Below are positions 6,042-14,283 of a stretch of DNA of 14,394 nucleotides, in pieces. Positions within the stretch are counted from its first letter, which is position 1. The number at the start of each line of letters is the position of its first letter. The notes beneath the pieces are model-generated. The model made no database searches and had not been told where the DNA came from. It saw only the letters and a list, made by a program, of their open reading frames with translations. Both the position numbers and the translations under genes were made by a program. The DNA is from Alphaproteobacteria bacterium (lineage in GTDB: Bacteria; Pseudomonadota; Alphaproteobacteria; RF32; UBA3637), in NCBI GenBank assembly GCA_017632555.1, contig JAGBRF010000041.1:1-14394 (forward strand). Direction: 5' to 3'.

Positions 6042-9000
6042 ATGGGTTTTAAAATGGCAAAAAATACAGTACTCAGCACTTCCGAGCAATATGTAAAAAA
6101 ATCAAACAGGCTGTTGTTGGTTGCAGGAATAGTAACCTTGCTTGTTTTTTTATTCAGCTTTATGTTTGTTATGTCTGGAAGAAAAGGTGAAAAGCCTGCC
6201 GAAACTCCGACAATCGTTGAGGCACAAGAGCCTTTAATCGATCATGATAAAAATAATTTGGATTTGAATTTTGACGGATCGAATAATGCTGTATTGACTG
6301 CTTACCCTGAAAATGTTGCGTTGAATAATGTTGTGTTGGGCGGTGTTGCAGAAGCCGTTGTTACTTTGACGGCCGGCAGTATGCCTGTTCGTATCGAAGG
6401 TATGGATTTGGCGGAAGTTCAATCCGATGGCTTTATCGTTGATGAAGGAACTTGCCGTGAAGTTTTGCAACCGAACGCAACATGTAATTTAAAGATTATG
6501 TGGAACCCGGTTTCCATTCGTACGTATTCGAACTTCTTGAATATCCGTTGGCGTGTGGAAGATACGGTACATTTCCCGCCTCCCGCTTTGAATACTTTGA
6601 TTGTAAACATTTCCGGTCAATCAACCGATTCAAAAGATTGTGTCATTTGCGAAACGAAAGAAGCGGACAGAATTGCTCAAAGAATGGGTGAGTTGGACGA
6701 AGAAACCGGCTTATATATAAAGGATGGAGAAATTACGGGCATTGTCGAATTAGACAAGATTGCCATTTCTTTGGATGGTACTTTGTTGGGTCGTGTGACA
6801 AAAGACACAGGCGAAGTTGTCAACGAAACAGGTGATGTTTTGGGTCGTGTTTTGGGTGATGACACCGTTGTTACAAAGGATTTGACCGTATTAGGTGGTG
6901 CTTTGCCTTTGGCTTCCGTGTTGGATTCATCGGGTCGTATCATCGGTCGTTTGATTTCGGACGGTACCGTTGTTGATGTCAACGATAAATTGTTGGGTTT
7001 ACCGATGGCTGACGGTTCTGTTATCGGTTTGAATGACGGTCGCATTATCGGTTCTGTTATGCCGTGGTCCGTTATTTTGAATTTGTCTTCAAAACCAATC
7101 GGTGCAACACAATTAAACGGTACGGTTATTTCTGCGGATAAGAAAGTTATCGGTCGTATTTTGCCGGGTGGCTTGGTCGTTGATGAAAACGGCGCCATCA
7201 TTGGTGGTACAGTTGCAAAAGGTTTGGGTGTCGGACATACTTGCGGTATTTTGGGTAAAGTCAGCGGTAATGGTAAAATTTACAATGCATTTGATCAACA
7301 AGTTGGCTATACAACAATAGACGGTTTGGTATTGGATATGTCCGGTGTTCCTGTCGGTATGGTTATTCGTGAAGGTTTAATCATCGATCCGGCCGGTCAG
7401 GTTGTTGCCTTTGTCAATTCGGAAGGTAAAGCCATTACAAAAGACGGTGATTTAATCGGTTGCGTCAATCCGGACGGTTCTGTCAGTTCAGGTAAGGAAG
7501 TTGTCGGCGCTATTATGCCACGCGGACGTGTCATCGGATATGACGGTGATGTCCAAGGTTTGACTTTGCCAAACGGCGTTGTTGTCAGACCTACGGGTGA
7601 AGTTGTCGGTTCTGTGTTGCTTTCCGGTTATGTGAACGACATAAACGGTCGGGTTATCGGTGCTGTTATTCCAAAAGGAACAGCGGTAGCTCCGGGATGC
7701 GTCTTGTTGGGTATTTTGGATTTGAACGGACAAGTTATCAACGTACAAGGTGTTTCGGTCGGTTTTGTCAATCCGGATAAAAAAGTTTTGAACAAAGCAA
7801 AAGAAATCATCGGTGGCGTTACACCGTTGGGTGCTGTTGTTGACTTAAAGGGTAAATTCTTGGGGTATGCTCGTCCGGACGGCAAAGTTGTTGATAAAAC
7901 CGGTCAAGTAATCGGTTGCGTCAATCCGGATGGTACAGTAGTTGATGAAAAAGGTAATTTGATTGGCTCTGTTGCTGATATCAGTTCCGTTGGTGCTGTT
8001 TTGGATGAAAACGGTAATCCGACAGGTTGGACCGTTGTCGGCGATAAAGTTTATGATGAAAACGGCAATTTGGTCGGTACTTTAATGGACGGCAGAGTTG
8101 TCAATGATCGTGGTGAAATTGTCGGATTTATTCCGCCTGATGGTATCATCGTTTCTCCGGAAGGTCGTTTCTTGGGTCGCTTTACCAGCAAGATTGGTTT
8201 TGCGTTGGATGATAAAGGAAACAGATTTGCTCGTGTCTTGCCGGATTATACAGCGGTCAGCGTGGATAAATCGGAAATTGTCGGTGCTTTGATTCCGGAC
8301 GGAAGCCAAATCATCAACATTGATAATGAACGTATTGCTTCGGTCAGTGCAAACGGCGAAGTTATTGACGGCGCTTTGAATGTTTTGGGTAACATTCGTG
8401 CTGACGGCAGTGTGATGGATAAAGACGGTGTCGTTTTGGGCGGTTTAATGCCGACCGGTTCTGTTTTGGATTGGAACGGTAAAGTTTTGGGTTCCGTTCA
8501 ATCAAACGGTACGGTTTTGGCACCTGATCAAAGTCAAGTCGGTATCGTTACTTTGAACAGAACGGTTGTCAATACAGACGGTGCTGTTGTCGGTATGGTA
8601 TTCCCGGAAGCTTCTATTCCATTGGGCAAAGACGGACAAGTTATCGGGGCTTTGACAATAAACGGTGATGTCAACAAAGACGGTAAAGCAATCGGACACA
8701 TTACAGCCGCCGGAAATGTTTATTCAAACAATGGTCAAATGTTGGGTTCTTTGGTGCGTTTGGGTTCTGTTATCGGAACAGATAACAAAGTCAAAGGTTG
8801 GTTGGCTTTTGAAGGAAAAATCAACGCACGTGAAGATTTCAAAGCTATCGCAAAAATGATGCCGGACGGATTTGCCGTTGATGAAACGGGTATGCAAATC
8901 GGTCATTTGATCCCGCGTCAAACAGTAACGGATTTACGTGGTAATTTTGCCGGTGTTGTTTCTGTGGATGGTCGTGTTTTGGGTCGGACCGGTGAAGTTT

Positions 9001-12000
9001 TGGGTTCTTTCCCGTATGATAACAGATTGATAAATGCAAACGATGTTTGGGTCGGACGCGTATTGCCGGCCGGTGTTGCAATCGATGTCAACGGTCAAAA
9101 ATTGGGTGCAACCCGTTACGATGCGATGATTGTAAATCCGCGTGGTCAAGCCATTGGACAAGTTCGTTATGATAACAGAATTGTCAATGCCGCTAACCAA
9201 GTTTTGGGTATCTACATTCCTTATGGTACACTTTACTTTGACCAAAAAGGAAAAGTATTGGGTGCTATGGCCTTTGACGGTGTCGTTCGCGATGGTAAGG
9301 GTGCACAAGTCGGTACAGTTATCGGAACAACATTGGTCAATAACAACAATGAAGTTTTGGGTAATATGATGCCACAAGGTTTTGCCGAAGATGAACAAGG
9401 TAATATAATGGGTCATATTTACTCTGACGCTACAATTTCAACAGAAGTTGACGGTGTGGAAGAAACAAATACTTTGACAACCAGTATGCGTATTGTGAAT
9501 AAGGGTAGAGCCATTGTCGGTGGCGCTGTGCCGTTTGGTATTACATTGGCTTCTGATTTATCCATTGTCGGAAATGTGATTTCGGACGGAACGGTTTTGC
9601 AAAACAATGTCTTTGAAGCAAAAACATTACCTGATTCCGTGATGTATGATTCTTTGGATAAAGTTGTCGGTGGTTTAGTTGAACCGTCTGTTATCGTGGG
9701 TCGTGACGGACGCGTTGTCGGTACAACGTCAATATCCAATGCGGTTTATGATAACGAAGGAAATCGCAGTGCTACATTGATGCCGTTCGGAACGGCTTTG
9801 AGTGTGGATAATCGTTTGATTGGTATTACAATGCCAACAGGTGCGGCGGTTGATGATTTTGCAAAAATAGTCGGTTTTGTTGCGCCGGATGGTTCGGTTG
9901 TTTTATCTGACGGTTCTTTGGTCGGTCGTTCAATGCAAGATGGTACAATCGTTCGATTGCTCAGCCGTGATGCTTATGGCGTTATGCCGGATTTTGCTGA
10001 TGTTATCAGCAGTGGTGTCGCTATCGGATTAAAACCGGAATTGTTTGGTCGTTCAATGCCAAGCGGTGACGTTTTGGATACCGATAACAAGAAGATAGCT
10101 TCTGTTTTGGATGATGCAACGTTGTTGGGAACGGATGGCAATTTGGCCGGTGCTTTGGTTGGTTTCAGAACCGCAATTGATCATCAAGTAAACGTTGTCG
10201 GTGATTCAACCGGTGACGGATATGTAACGGATATCAAAGGTTCGAAAGTCGGTCCTTTGGCTTCTAACGGTGCTATTAAAGGCAAACACCAATTAAAAAC
10301 TTTGGGTGCTGTTGTTCCAAAAGAATTGGTAACAAAACAATGCCGGATTCAAGGTCAAGTTCGTTATGACGGACGTATCATTGACGGAAATGCAAAAGTT
10401 GTCGGCTTTATCGGATTGGATGGTATGGCTGTTGATGAAAACGGTCAAAAAATGGGTGGCGTTGTTCAAAAAGGAACGGTTATCGCTGATAATGGTGATG
10501 TTTTGGGACGTACGTTGCCAGATTCCGATGTCGTGAATATGGAAGGCATTTCCATCGGTTGTGCTTTGGAAGACGGAACGGTTATTGACCATGAAGGTAA
10601 TGTTATCGGTCACGTATTAAAACGCGGTATCGTTGTTGATGAAAACGGTAACGTTATCGGACGTGTTTTAAGAAACGGTCAAGTCGTCAACGCAAACGGC
10701 GAAGTCATCGGTAAAGTTTTGGGTGATGGAACGGTTGTTGATAAAGACGGAAACAAGATTGGTTCTGTTGTGGATATCAAGAAAAATCATCTGCTTTATG
10801 ATGATAACGGCAATATCATCGGTTCTATGGATAAAGCCGGTCGGGTATTCGATAACAACGGCAAACATTTGTTCACGGTATCGCCTGATGACAAGATATA
10901 CGATCCGAACGGTAATTTAATCGGAACGATAGATGAAGACGGTAACATTTACGATTTAGCCGGAAATAAGATTGGTTCCGCAACGGATTTACCGCACTAC
11001 ATTTATGATGAAAACGGTAACATCACCGGTTATATCAAAGACGGCAAAGTATTTGATCTGGACGGCAATCAAACCGGTTGGATTGGTCCGGACGGTATTA
11101 TTTACGATATGAACGGTAATCCTATTGGTCGGTTGAATCCGGATGGTACAATCACTATGTTTGACAATTTGCAAGACAAACCATGCAAAAAATATGATGG
11201 TGTCATTTACGATGATAACGGTCAAATGAATGGTTGGATTGAAGATTGTGTTGTTTACGACAAATACGGTAACGTTTTGGGTTATGTTGATGAATTCGGT
11301 AATATCCGTGATGCAAACGGCAATATTATCGGTAAGATTCACCCGGACGGCACTGTTGAAGTAAACGGTAAAGTTTTGGGTAAATTAAATACCAACCCGC
11401 CTTGTAAGAAATATGACGGCGTTATTTACGATGATAACGGTCAAATGAACGGGTGGATAAAAGATTGCGTTGTTTACGATAAATACGGCAATATCATCGG
11501 TTATGTGGACGAATATGGTAATATCCGTGATGCAAACGGCAACATTATCGGTAAGATTCATCCGGACGGCACTGTTGAAGTAAACGGCAAAGTTTTGGGT
11601 AAATTGAATACAAACCCGCCGTGCAAAAAATATGACGGACAAGTTTATGATGATAACGGTGAAATACTTTATACAATCAAAAACTGTGTTGTTTATGATA
11701 AATACGGTAACATCATCGGTTATGTTGACGAATTCGGTAATATCCGCGATGCAAACGGCAACATTATCGGCAAGATTCATCCGGATGGTTCGGTCGAATT
11801 GAACGGTAAGATTGTCGGTAAGTTAAGACCTTCATCTGCAACGGGTTATGTTGCCGGGGCAAAGAATTTGTTATCCGGCGCACCGGGTATGAATGGTGTT
11901 GATTTGGCCGGTCGCCGTATTTCAATCGGTGGAAAGACATTCTTTGTAATGCCGGATAACAGTATTGTTGATGCAAACGGCACTGTGGTCGGAACGTTGC

Positions 12001-13277
12001 GTAACGGTGTACCTTATTCATTGACGGGTAATCCGTTGGCTATTGAATTGGGATTGGATGGTTCGGGTTCCGGTGGACTTTATCCGCCACAAGAAAAATT
12101 GGTATTTGATCCGGCTCAATCCGCTGCAATGCGTGATTTGTTAGCGCGTCGTCGTGCCGAAATGAAAAATGGTGTCGGTCGTAACATGGCAAAGATTACA
12201 CCGGACGGTCGTGTGTTGGCTCGTGCTAAACAAAAACAAGACAAAGATTTCGGTTCAAAGACGGTTTCCAGTTGGCCAGTTGATATGACCAGAATGATTT
12301 TGAAGGACAAAGCTATTCCGGCTGTTTTGGTTCGTTCTATCGACAGTCGTTATATGTCAGTTCCTGCTTCCGCAATTGTGGAACGCAACGTGTTTGCCGA
12401 AGACGGACGTAACATCGTTATTCCGGCCGGCAGTAAGTTGATCGGTAGCGTGTCCGGCAGTCCGGGTACAAACCATGTTGCTAAATTGGAAATTTCATGG
12501 CAACGTTTAATTCGTCCGGACGGTTCTCAATTTACTTTAAGTGGAACTTCGGGGGATGCGCAAGGTCGTGGCGGTGTCGCTGCTTACTTGGATGAACAAT
12601 GGCTGGCTCGTTACGGTAAACCGTTGTTGCAATCGACTTTAACATCTGCAATCAGCTATATTGTCGCTTCGGACAGTACAGTAACCGAAAATGCAAATTA
12701 TGGTACAACTTCACAATCTGACAGAGCCAAAGCAGCTCAGGATGCTCGTGAAAACTTCATAGATGATATGGAACAAATCTTCCAGCAAATGATTGAAGAA
12801 TCTTCTTCAACACCGCCGGTTGTCTTTGTCCCATCAGGAACACGTATGACCGTATTTGCTATGGACGATTTGTGGTTGCGTAGCGAACAAGATGATGAAG
12901 ACGATTATGTGGCTGCAAATGGTCCTGATCCGACAGCGGCTCAAAGACCAAGAGGCAATTCCGGTATGATGCAAAGAAGACCGACAAGCGCCAACAGCCC
13001 TGATCAAGCCGCAGCTGACGAAGCCGCTTATGATGATGTAGATGACGAAGAATATTATGAGCCGGCTTATGAAGAAGATGACGAAGATAAAGATATTTAT
13101 TCGCCGACATCTTCGGATAAGGATGACAAGGCAAAACAGCAAGAAAAGGAACCGACATTGGAAGAACGTTATCGTTCACGTCAAGGATTATCGAATTATC
13201 AAGTAAATGATGATATTTCCAAACCGTTGCCGAAAAACAAAAAAGGTCGTTCTAATGCTTCCGATTCTCTGTACTGA
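6042..13277 (+). CDS. virB10: Giant VirB10-like channel protein with about 100 17-residue repeats
   Basis: This 2411-aa protein should span both membranes. Its order is: a cytoplasmic N-terminus (1-23); one membrane helix (24-44); an Ig/ASH-like domain (about 70-195) with Cys138 and Cys148 in the usual places; a CVIC motif (200-203); roughly one hundred 17-residue repeats (about 227-1995); a VirB10 domain (about 2075-2280); and an acidic tail to 2411. The VirB10 domain shows NIVIPAGSKLIGSV, the RPDGSQF strand, a hydrophobic SAISYIV helix and a second helix that together would be the outer-membrane antennae, and PSGTRMTVFAMDDLWL at its close. VirB10 normally has about 380-480 residues; CagY and DotG are comparably enlarged by other repeats. 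Start: ATG at 6042 or 6054; both have poor ribosome-binding sites, and the choice changes only four residues. It ends in tandem TGA codons, 15 bp before virB11. Confidence 0.86.
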   Translation: MGFKMAKNTVLSTSEQYVKKSNRLLLVAGIVTLLVFLFSFMFVMSGRKGEKPAETPTIVEAQEPLIDHDKNNLDLNFDGSNNAVLTAYPENVALNNVVLGGVAEAVVTLTAGSMPVRIEGMDLAEVQSDGFIVDEGTCREVLQPNATCNLKIMWNPVSIRTYSNFLNIRWRVEDTVHFPPPALNTLIVNISGQSTDSKDCVICETKEADRIAQRMGELDEETGLYIKDGEITGIVELDKIAISLDGTLLGRVTKDTGEVVNETGDVLGRVLGDDTVVTKDLTVLGGALPLASVLDSSGRIIGRLISDGTVVDVNDKLLGLPMADGSVIGLNDGRIIGSVMPWSVILNLSSKPIGATQLNGTVISADKKVIGRILPGGLVVDENGAIIGGTVAKGLGVGHTCGILGKVSGNGKIYNAFDQQVGYTTIDGLVLDMSGVPVGMVIREGLIIDPAGQVVAFVNSEGKAITKDGDLIGCVNPDGSVSSGKEVVGAIMPRGRVIGYDGDVQGLTLPNGVVVRPTGEVVGSVLLSGYVNDINGRVIGAVIPKGTAVAPGCVLLGILDLNGQVINVQGVSVGFVNPDKKVLNKAKEIIGGVTPLGAVVDLKGKFLGYARPDGKVVDKTGQVIGCVNPDGTVVDEKGNLIGSVADISSVGAVLDENGNPTGWTVVGDKVYDENGNLVGTLMDGRVVNDRGEIVGFIPPDGIIVSPEGRFLGRFTSKIGFALDDKGNRFARVLPDYTAVSVDKSEIVGALIPDGSQIINIDNERIASVSANGEVIDGALNVLGNIRADGSVMDKDGVVLGGLMPTGSVLDWNGKVLGSVQSNGTVLAPDQSQVGIVTLNRTVVNTDGAVVGMVFPEASIPLGKDGQVIGALTINGDVNKDGKAIGHITAAGNVYSNNGQMLGSLVRLGSVIGTDNKVKGWLAFEGKINAREDFKAIAKMMPDGFAVDETGMQIGHLIPRQTVTDLRGNFAGVVSVDGRVLGRTGEVLGSFPYDNRLINANDVWVGRVLPAGVAIDVNGQKLGATRYDAMIVNPRGQAIGQVRYDNRIVNAANQVLGIYIPYGTLYFDQKGKVLGAMAFDGVVRDGKGAQVGTVIGTTLVNNNNEVLGNMMPQGFAEDEQGNIMGHIYSDATISTEVDGVEETNTLTTSMRIVNKGRAIVGGAVPFGITLASDLSIVGNVISDGTVLQNNVFEAKTLPDSVMYDSLDKVVGGLVEPSVIVGRDGRVVGTTSISNAVYDNEGNRSATLMPFGTALSVDNRLIGITMPTGAAVDDFAKIVGFVAPDGSVVLSDGSLVGRSMQDGTIVRLLSRDAYGVMPDFADVISSGVAIGLKPELFGRSMPSGDVLDTDNKKIASVLDDATLLGTDGNLAGALVGFRTAIDHQVNVVGDSTGDGYVTDIKGSKVGPLASNGAIKGKHQLKTLGAVVPKELVTKQCRIQGQVRYDGRIIDGNAKVVGFIGLDGMAVDENGQKMGGVVQKGTVIADNGDVLGRTLPDSDVVNMEGISIGCALEDGTVIDHEGNVIGHVLKRGIVVDENGNVIGRVLRNGQVVNANGEVIGKVLGDGTVVDKDGNKIGSVVDIKKNHLLYDDNGNIIGSMDKAGRVFDNNGKHLFTVSPDDKIYDPNGNLIGTIDEDGNIYDLAGNKIGSATDLPHYIYDENGNITGYIKDGKVFDLDGNQTGWIGPDGIIYDMNGNPIGRLNPDGTITMFDNLQDKPCKKYDGVIYDDNGQMNGWIEDCVVYDKYGNVLGYVDEFGNIRDANGNIIGKIHPDGTVEVNGKVLGKLNTNPPCKKYDGVIYDDNGQMNGWIKDCVVYDKYGNIIGYVDEYGNIRDANGNIIGKIHPDGTVEVNGKVLGKLNTNPPCKKYDGQVYDDNGEILYTIKNCVVYDKYGNIIGYVDEFGNIRDANGNIIGKIHPDGSVELNGKIVGKLRPSSATGYVAGAKNLLSGAPGMNGVDLAGRRISIGGKTFFVMPDNSIVDANGTVVGTLRNGVPYSLTGNPLAIELGLDGSGSGGLYPPQEKLVFDPAQSAAMRDLLARRRAEMKNGVGRNMAKITPDGRVLARAKQKQDKDFGSKTVSSWPVDMTRMILKDKAIPAVLVRSIDSRYMSVPASAIVERNVFAEDGRNIVIPAGSKLIGSVSGSPGTNHVAKLEISWQRLIRPDGSQFTLSGTSGDAQGRGGVAAYLDEQWLARYGKPLLQSTLTSAISYIVASDSTVTENANYGTTSQSDRAKAAQDARENFIDDMEQIFQQMIEESSSTPPVVFVPSGTRMTVFAMDDLWLRSEQDDEDDYVAANGPDPTAAQRPRGNSGMMQRRPTSANSPDQAAADEAAYDDVDDEEYYEPAYEEDDEDKDIYSPTSSDKDDKAKQQEKEPTLEERYRSRQGLSNYQVNDDISKPLPKNKKGRSNASDSLY
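6720..12030 (+). repeat. 17-residue (51-bp) repeat domain of VirB10-like protein
   Basis: About 5.3 kb of coding DNA is built from in-frame units of about 51 bp. The protein consensus is DGxVVDxxGxVIGxVxx. Units of 17 dominate, with occasional 18-residue units. The GxVVD and xVIGxV parts alternate hydrophobic and polar residues with Gly/Asp/Asn turns, as expected of short beta strands stacked in a solenoid or hairpin array. Early units are diverged from one another; units around 10560-10760 and 10880-11150 are close to consensus. Insertions break the rhythm near 7230, 7690, 9450 and 10330. The 'dG.vvd..G.viG' pattern resembles simple repeats seen in unrelated surface and stress proteins, but I do not recognise a named VirB10-associated repeat family. 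Confidence 0.88.
11181..11825 (+). repeat. Three tandem 219-bp (73-aa) units in virB10
   Basis: Units begin at 11181, 11400 and 11619, each opening with PCKKYDG and ending near GKLNTNP or, in the third, GKLRP. Each unit contains four diverged 17-residue repeats plus five extra residues and two cysteines (unit positions 2 and 23; residues 1715/1736, 1788/1809, 1861/1882). By my count units 1 and 2 differ at 27 of 219 bases but only 4 of 73 residues. Unit 3 is more changed in its first third (QVYDDNGEILYTIKNC) and close to the others after that. Confidence 0.93.
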
Positions 13278-13292
13278 TGAAGAGAGGGGTTA

Positions 13293-14282
13293 ATGCCAGA
13301 GTTATCGATTTCTGAAACATATAAGGTTCTAGAATCTGCCCTGCGTCCTTTATCTTATTGGTATAAACAAGACAGCGTGGAAGAAGTTGCTGTTGACCAC
13401 CCGGGCAGCATTTGGTTGCGTTTGCGTGGTCGCCGGGCTCATCCGTGGCAAGAACAGGAAGATCCCAAGCTGACCAGAGAATTTTTAAATAATATTCTGT
13501 ATATTATTGCCAATACGTATGACCAATCTTTCGAACCCACGGAAGGCAACCCCGTTGTTTATGCAACATTGCCAGGCGGACATCGTTTTACGGGTATCAG
13601 CGGTCGAAATGTGATGTATGATAACCAAGATTTAACGGGTGGCGTTGCTTTGGCTATTCGTGTGTATCGGGAAGATTTGGGTATCGGTTTCGGTGATTTT
13701 AATTTGGAGCAGGGACAACGTTTGCGTCCTTTAAGTAAAATGGCGCAGGTGGAAGATCCTGATGATCCTTATGACCGTTTGTTGTTGTCTATTCGTAAAG
13801 GCGAACACATCTTAATCAGCGGTGGTACGGCAACCGGTAAAACAACTTTTTTGAACAATATGATAAAGTTGGTTGACGAACACAAACGCATTATTACGGT
13901 GGAAGATACGCGCGAATTGATTATTCCGCATAAAAACAGAGTGCATGTTGTGTTGCCTCGTACCGATCAAATGAATAAATTTTCTTATACGCGCGTGATT
14001 GACTTGATTGTGCGTTTTACGCCAGATGCGATTATTTGCGGTGAAATTTCCACATCAAATGCCAGTGCTGTTTGGGAATTGATGGGGTCTGGTCATGAAA
14101 ACTGCTTTGCGACAATCCACGCCGAAAATACCGAAGAAGCATACAGAGCTTTTGTTGCGCGTATTATGAGAACGACACCGACAATCGACCGCGAAAAAAC
14201 ATTAAAGGAAATGCACGATAAATTGCGTGTGGTTCAAATCAACCGTAACGGAAACATTCGTGCGGTGACAAGTATTACCTGA
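13293..14282 (+). CDS. virB11: VirB11-like type IV secretion ATPase
   Basis: This 329-aa cytoplasmic protein is of the VirB11/PilT secretion-ATPase family, hexamers that dock at the inner-membrane base of the channel and drive its assembly or substrate passage. Residues 1 to about 140 form the N-terminal domain (VEEVAVDHPGSIWLR at 29-43). The C-terminal RecA-like domain carries Walker A GGTATGKTT (177-185), the Asp box TVEDTREL (202-209), Walker B RFTPDAIICGE (241-251) and the His box with H268 and TIHAEN (274-279). There are no signal peptide or membrane segments. It starts 15 bp after virB10 with an AGAGAGGGG ribosome-binding site, so the two are co-translated. One departure stands out: the usual GE[LVI]R after Walker B reads GEIS, so the conserved arginine is a serine. 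DotB is an alternative name, less likely given the order and the N-terminal domain. Confidence 0.9.
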   Translation: MPELSISETYKVLESALRPLSYWYKQDSVEEVAVDHPGSIWLRLRGRRAHPWQEQEDPKLTREFLNNILYIIANTYDQSFEPTEGNPVVYATLPGGHRFTGISGRNVMYDNQDLTGGVALAIRVYREDLGIGFGDFNLEQGQRLRPLSKMAQVEDPDDPYDRLLLSIRKGEHILISGGTATGKTTFLNNMIKLVDEHKRIITVEDTRELIIPHKNRVHVVLPRTDQMNKFSYTRVIDLIVRFTPDAIICGEISTSNASAVWELMGSGHENCFATIHAENTEEAYRAFVARIMRTTPTIDREKTLKEMHDKLRVVQINRNGNIRAVTSIT

Positions 14283-14283
14283 T

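Noticed and set aside
11181..11825. Regularly spaced repeats considered as a CRISPR array or a transposon remnant
   Set aside because: The units are contiguous, in frame and translated, with no spacers, no inverted ends and no transposase.
6234..12021. Many minus-strand and alternate-frame ORFs of 60-174 codons across virB10, some with regular 'ITDDVTVF'-like repeats
   Set aside because: They are antisense shadows of the 51-bp repeats: the periodic coding strand yields periodic open frames on the other strand. They lack ribosome-binding sites and overlap a clearly coding frame throughout.
4329..13277. Naming the virB9 and virB10 genes dotH/icmK and dotG/icmE
   Set aside because: Gene order B8-B9-B10 fits both nomenclatures, but the protein before virB10 shows both VirB9 domains and not the GxPW-type motif I associate with DotH, the repeats differ from DotG repeats, and the VirB7-like and VirB11-like genes complete a VirB-type order.
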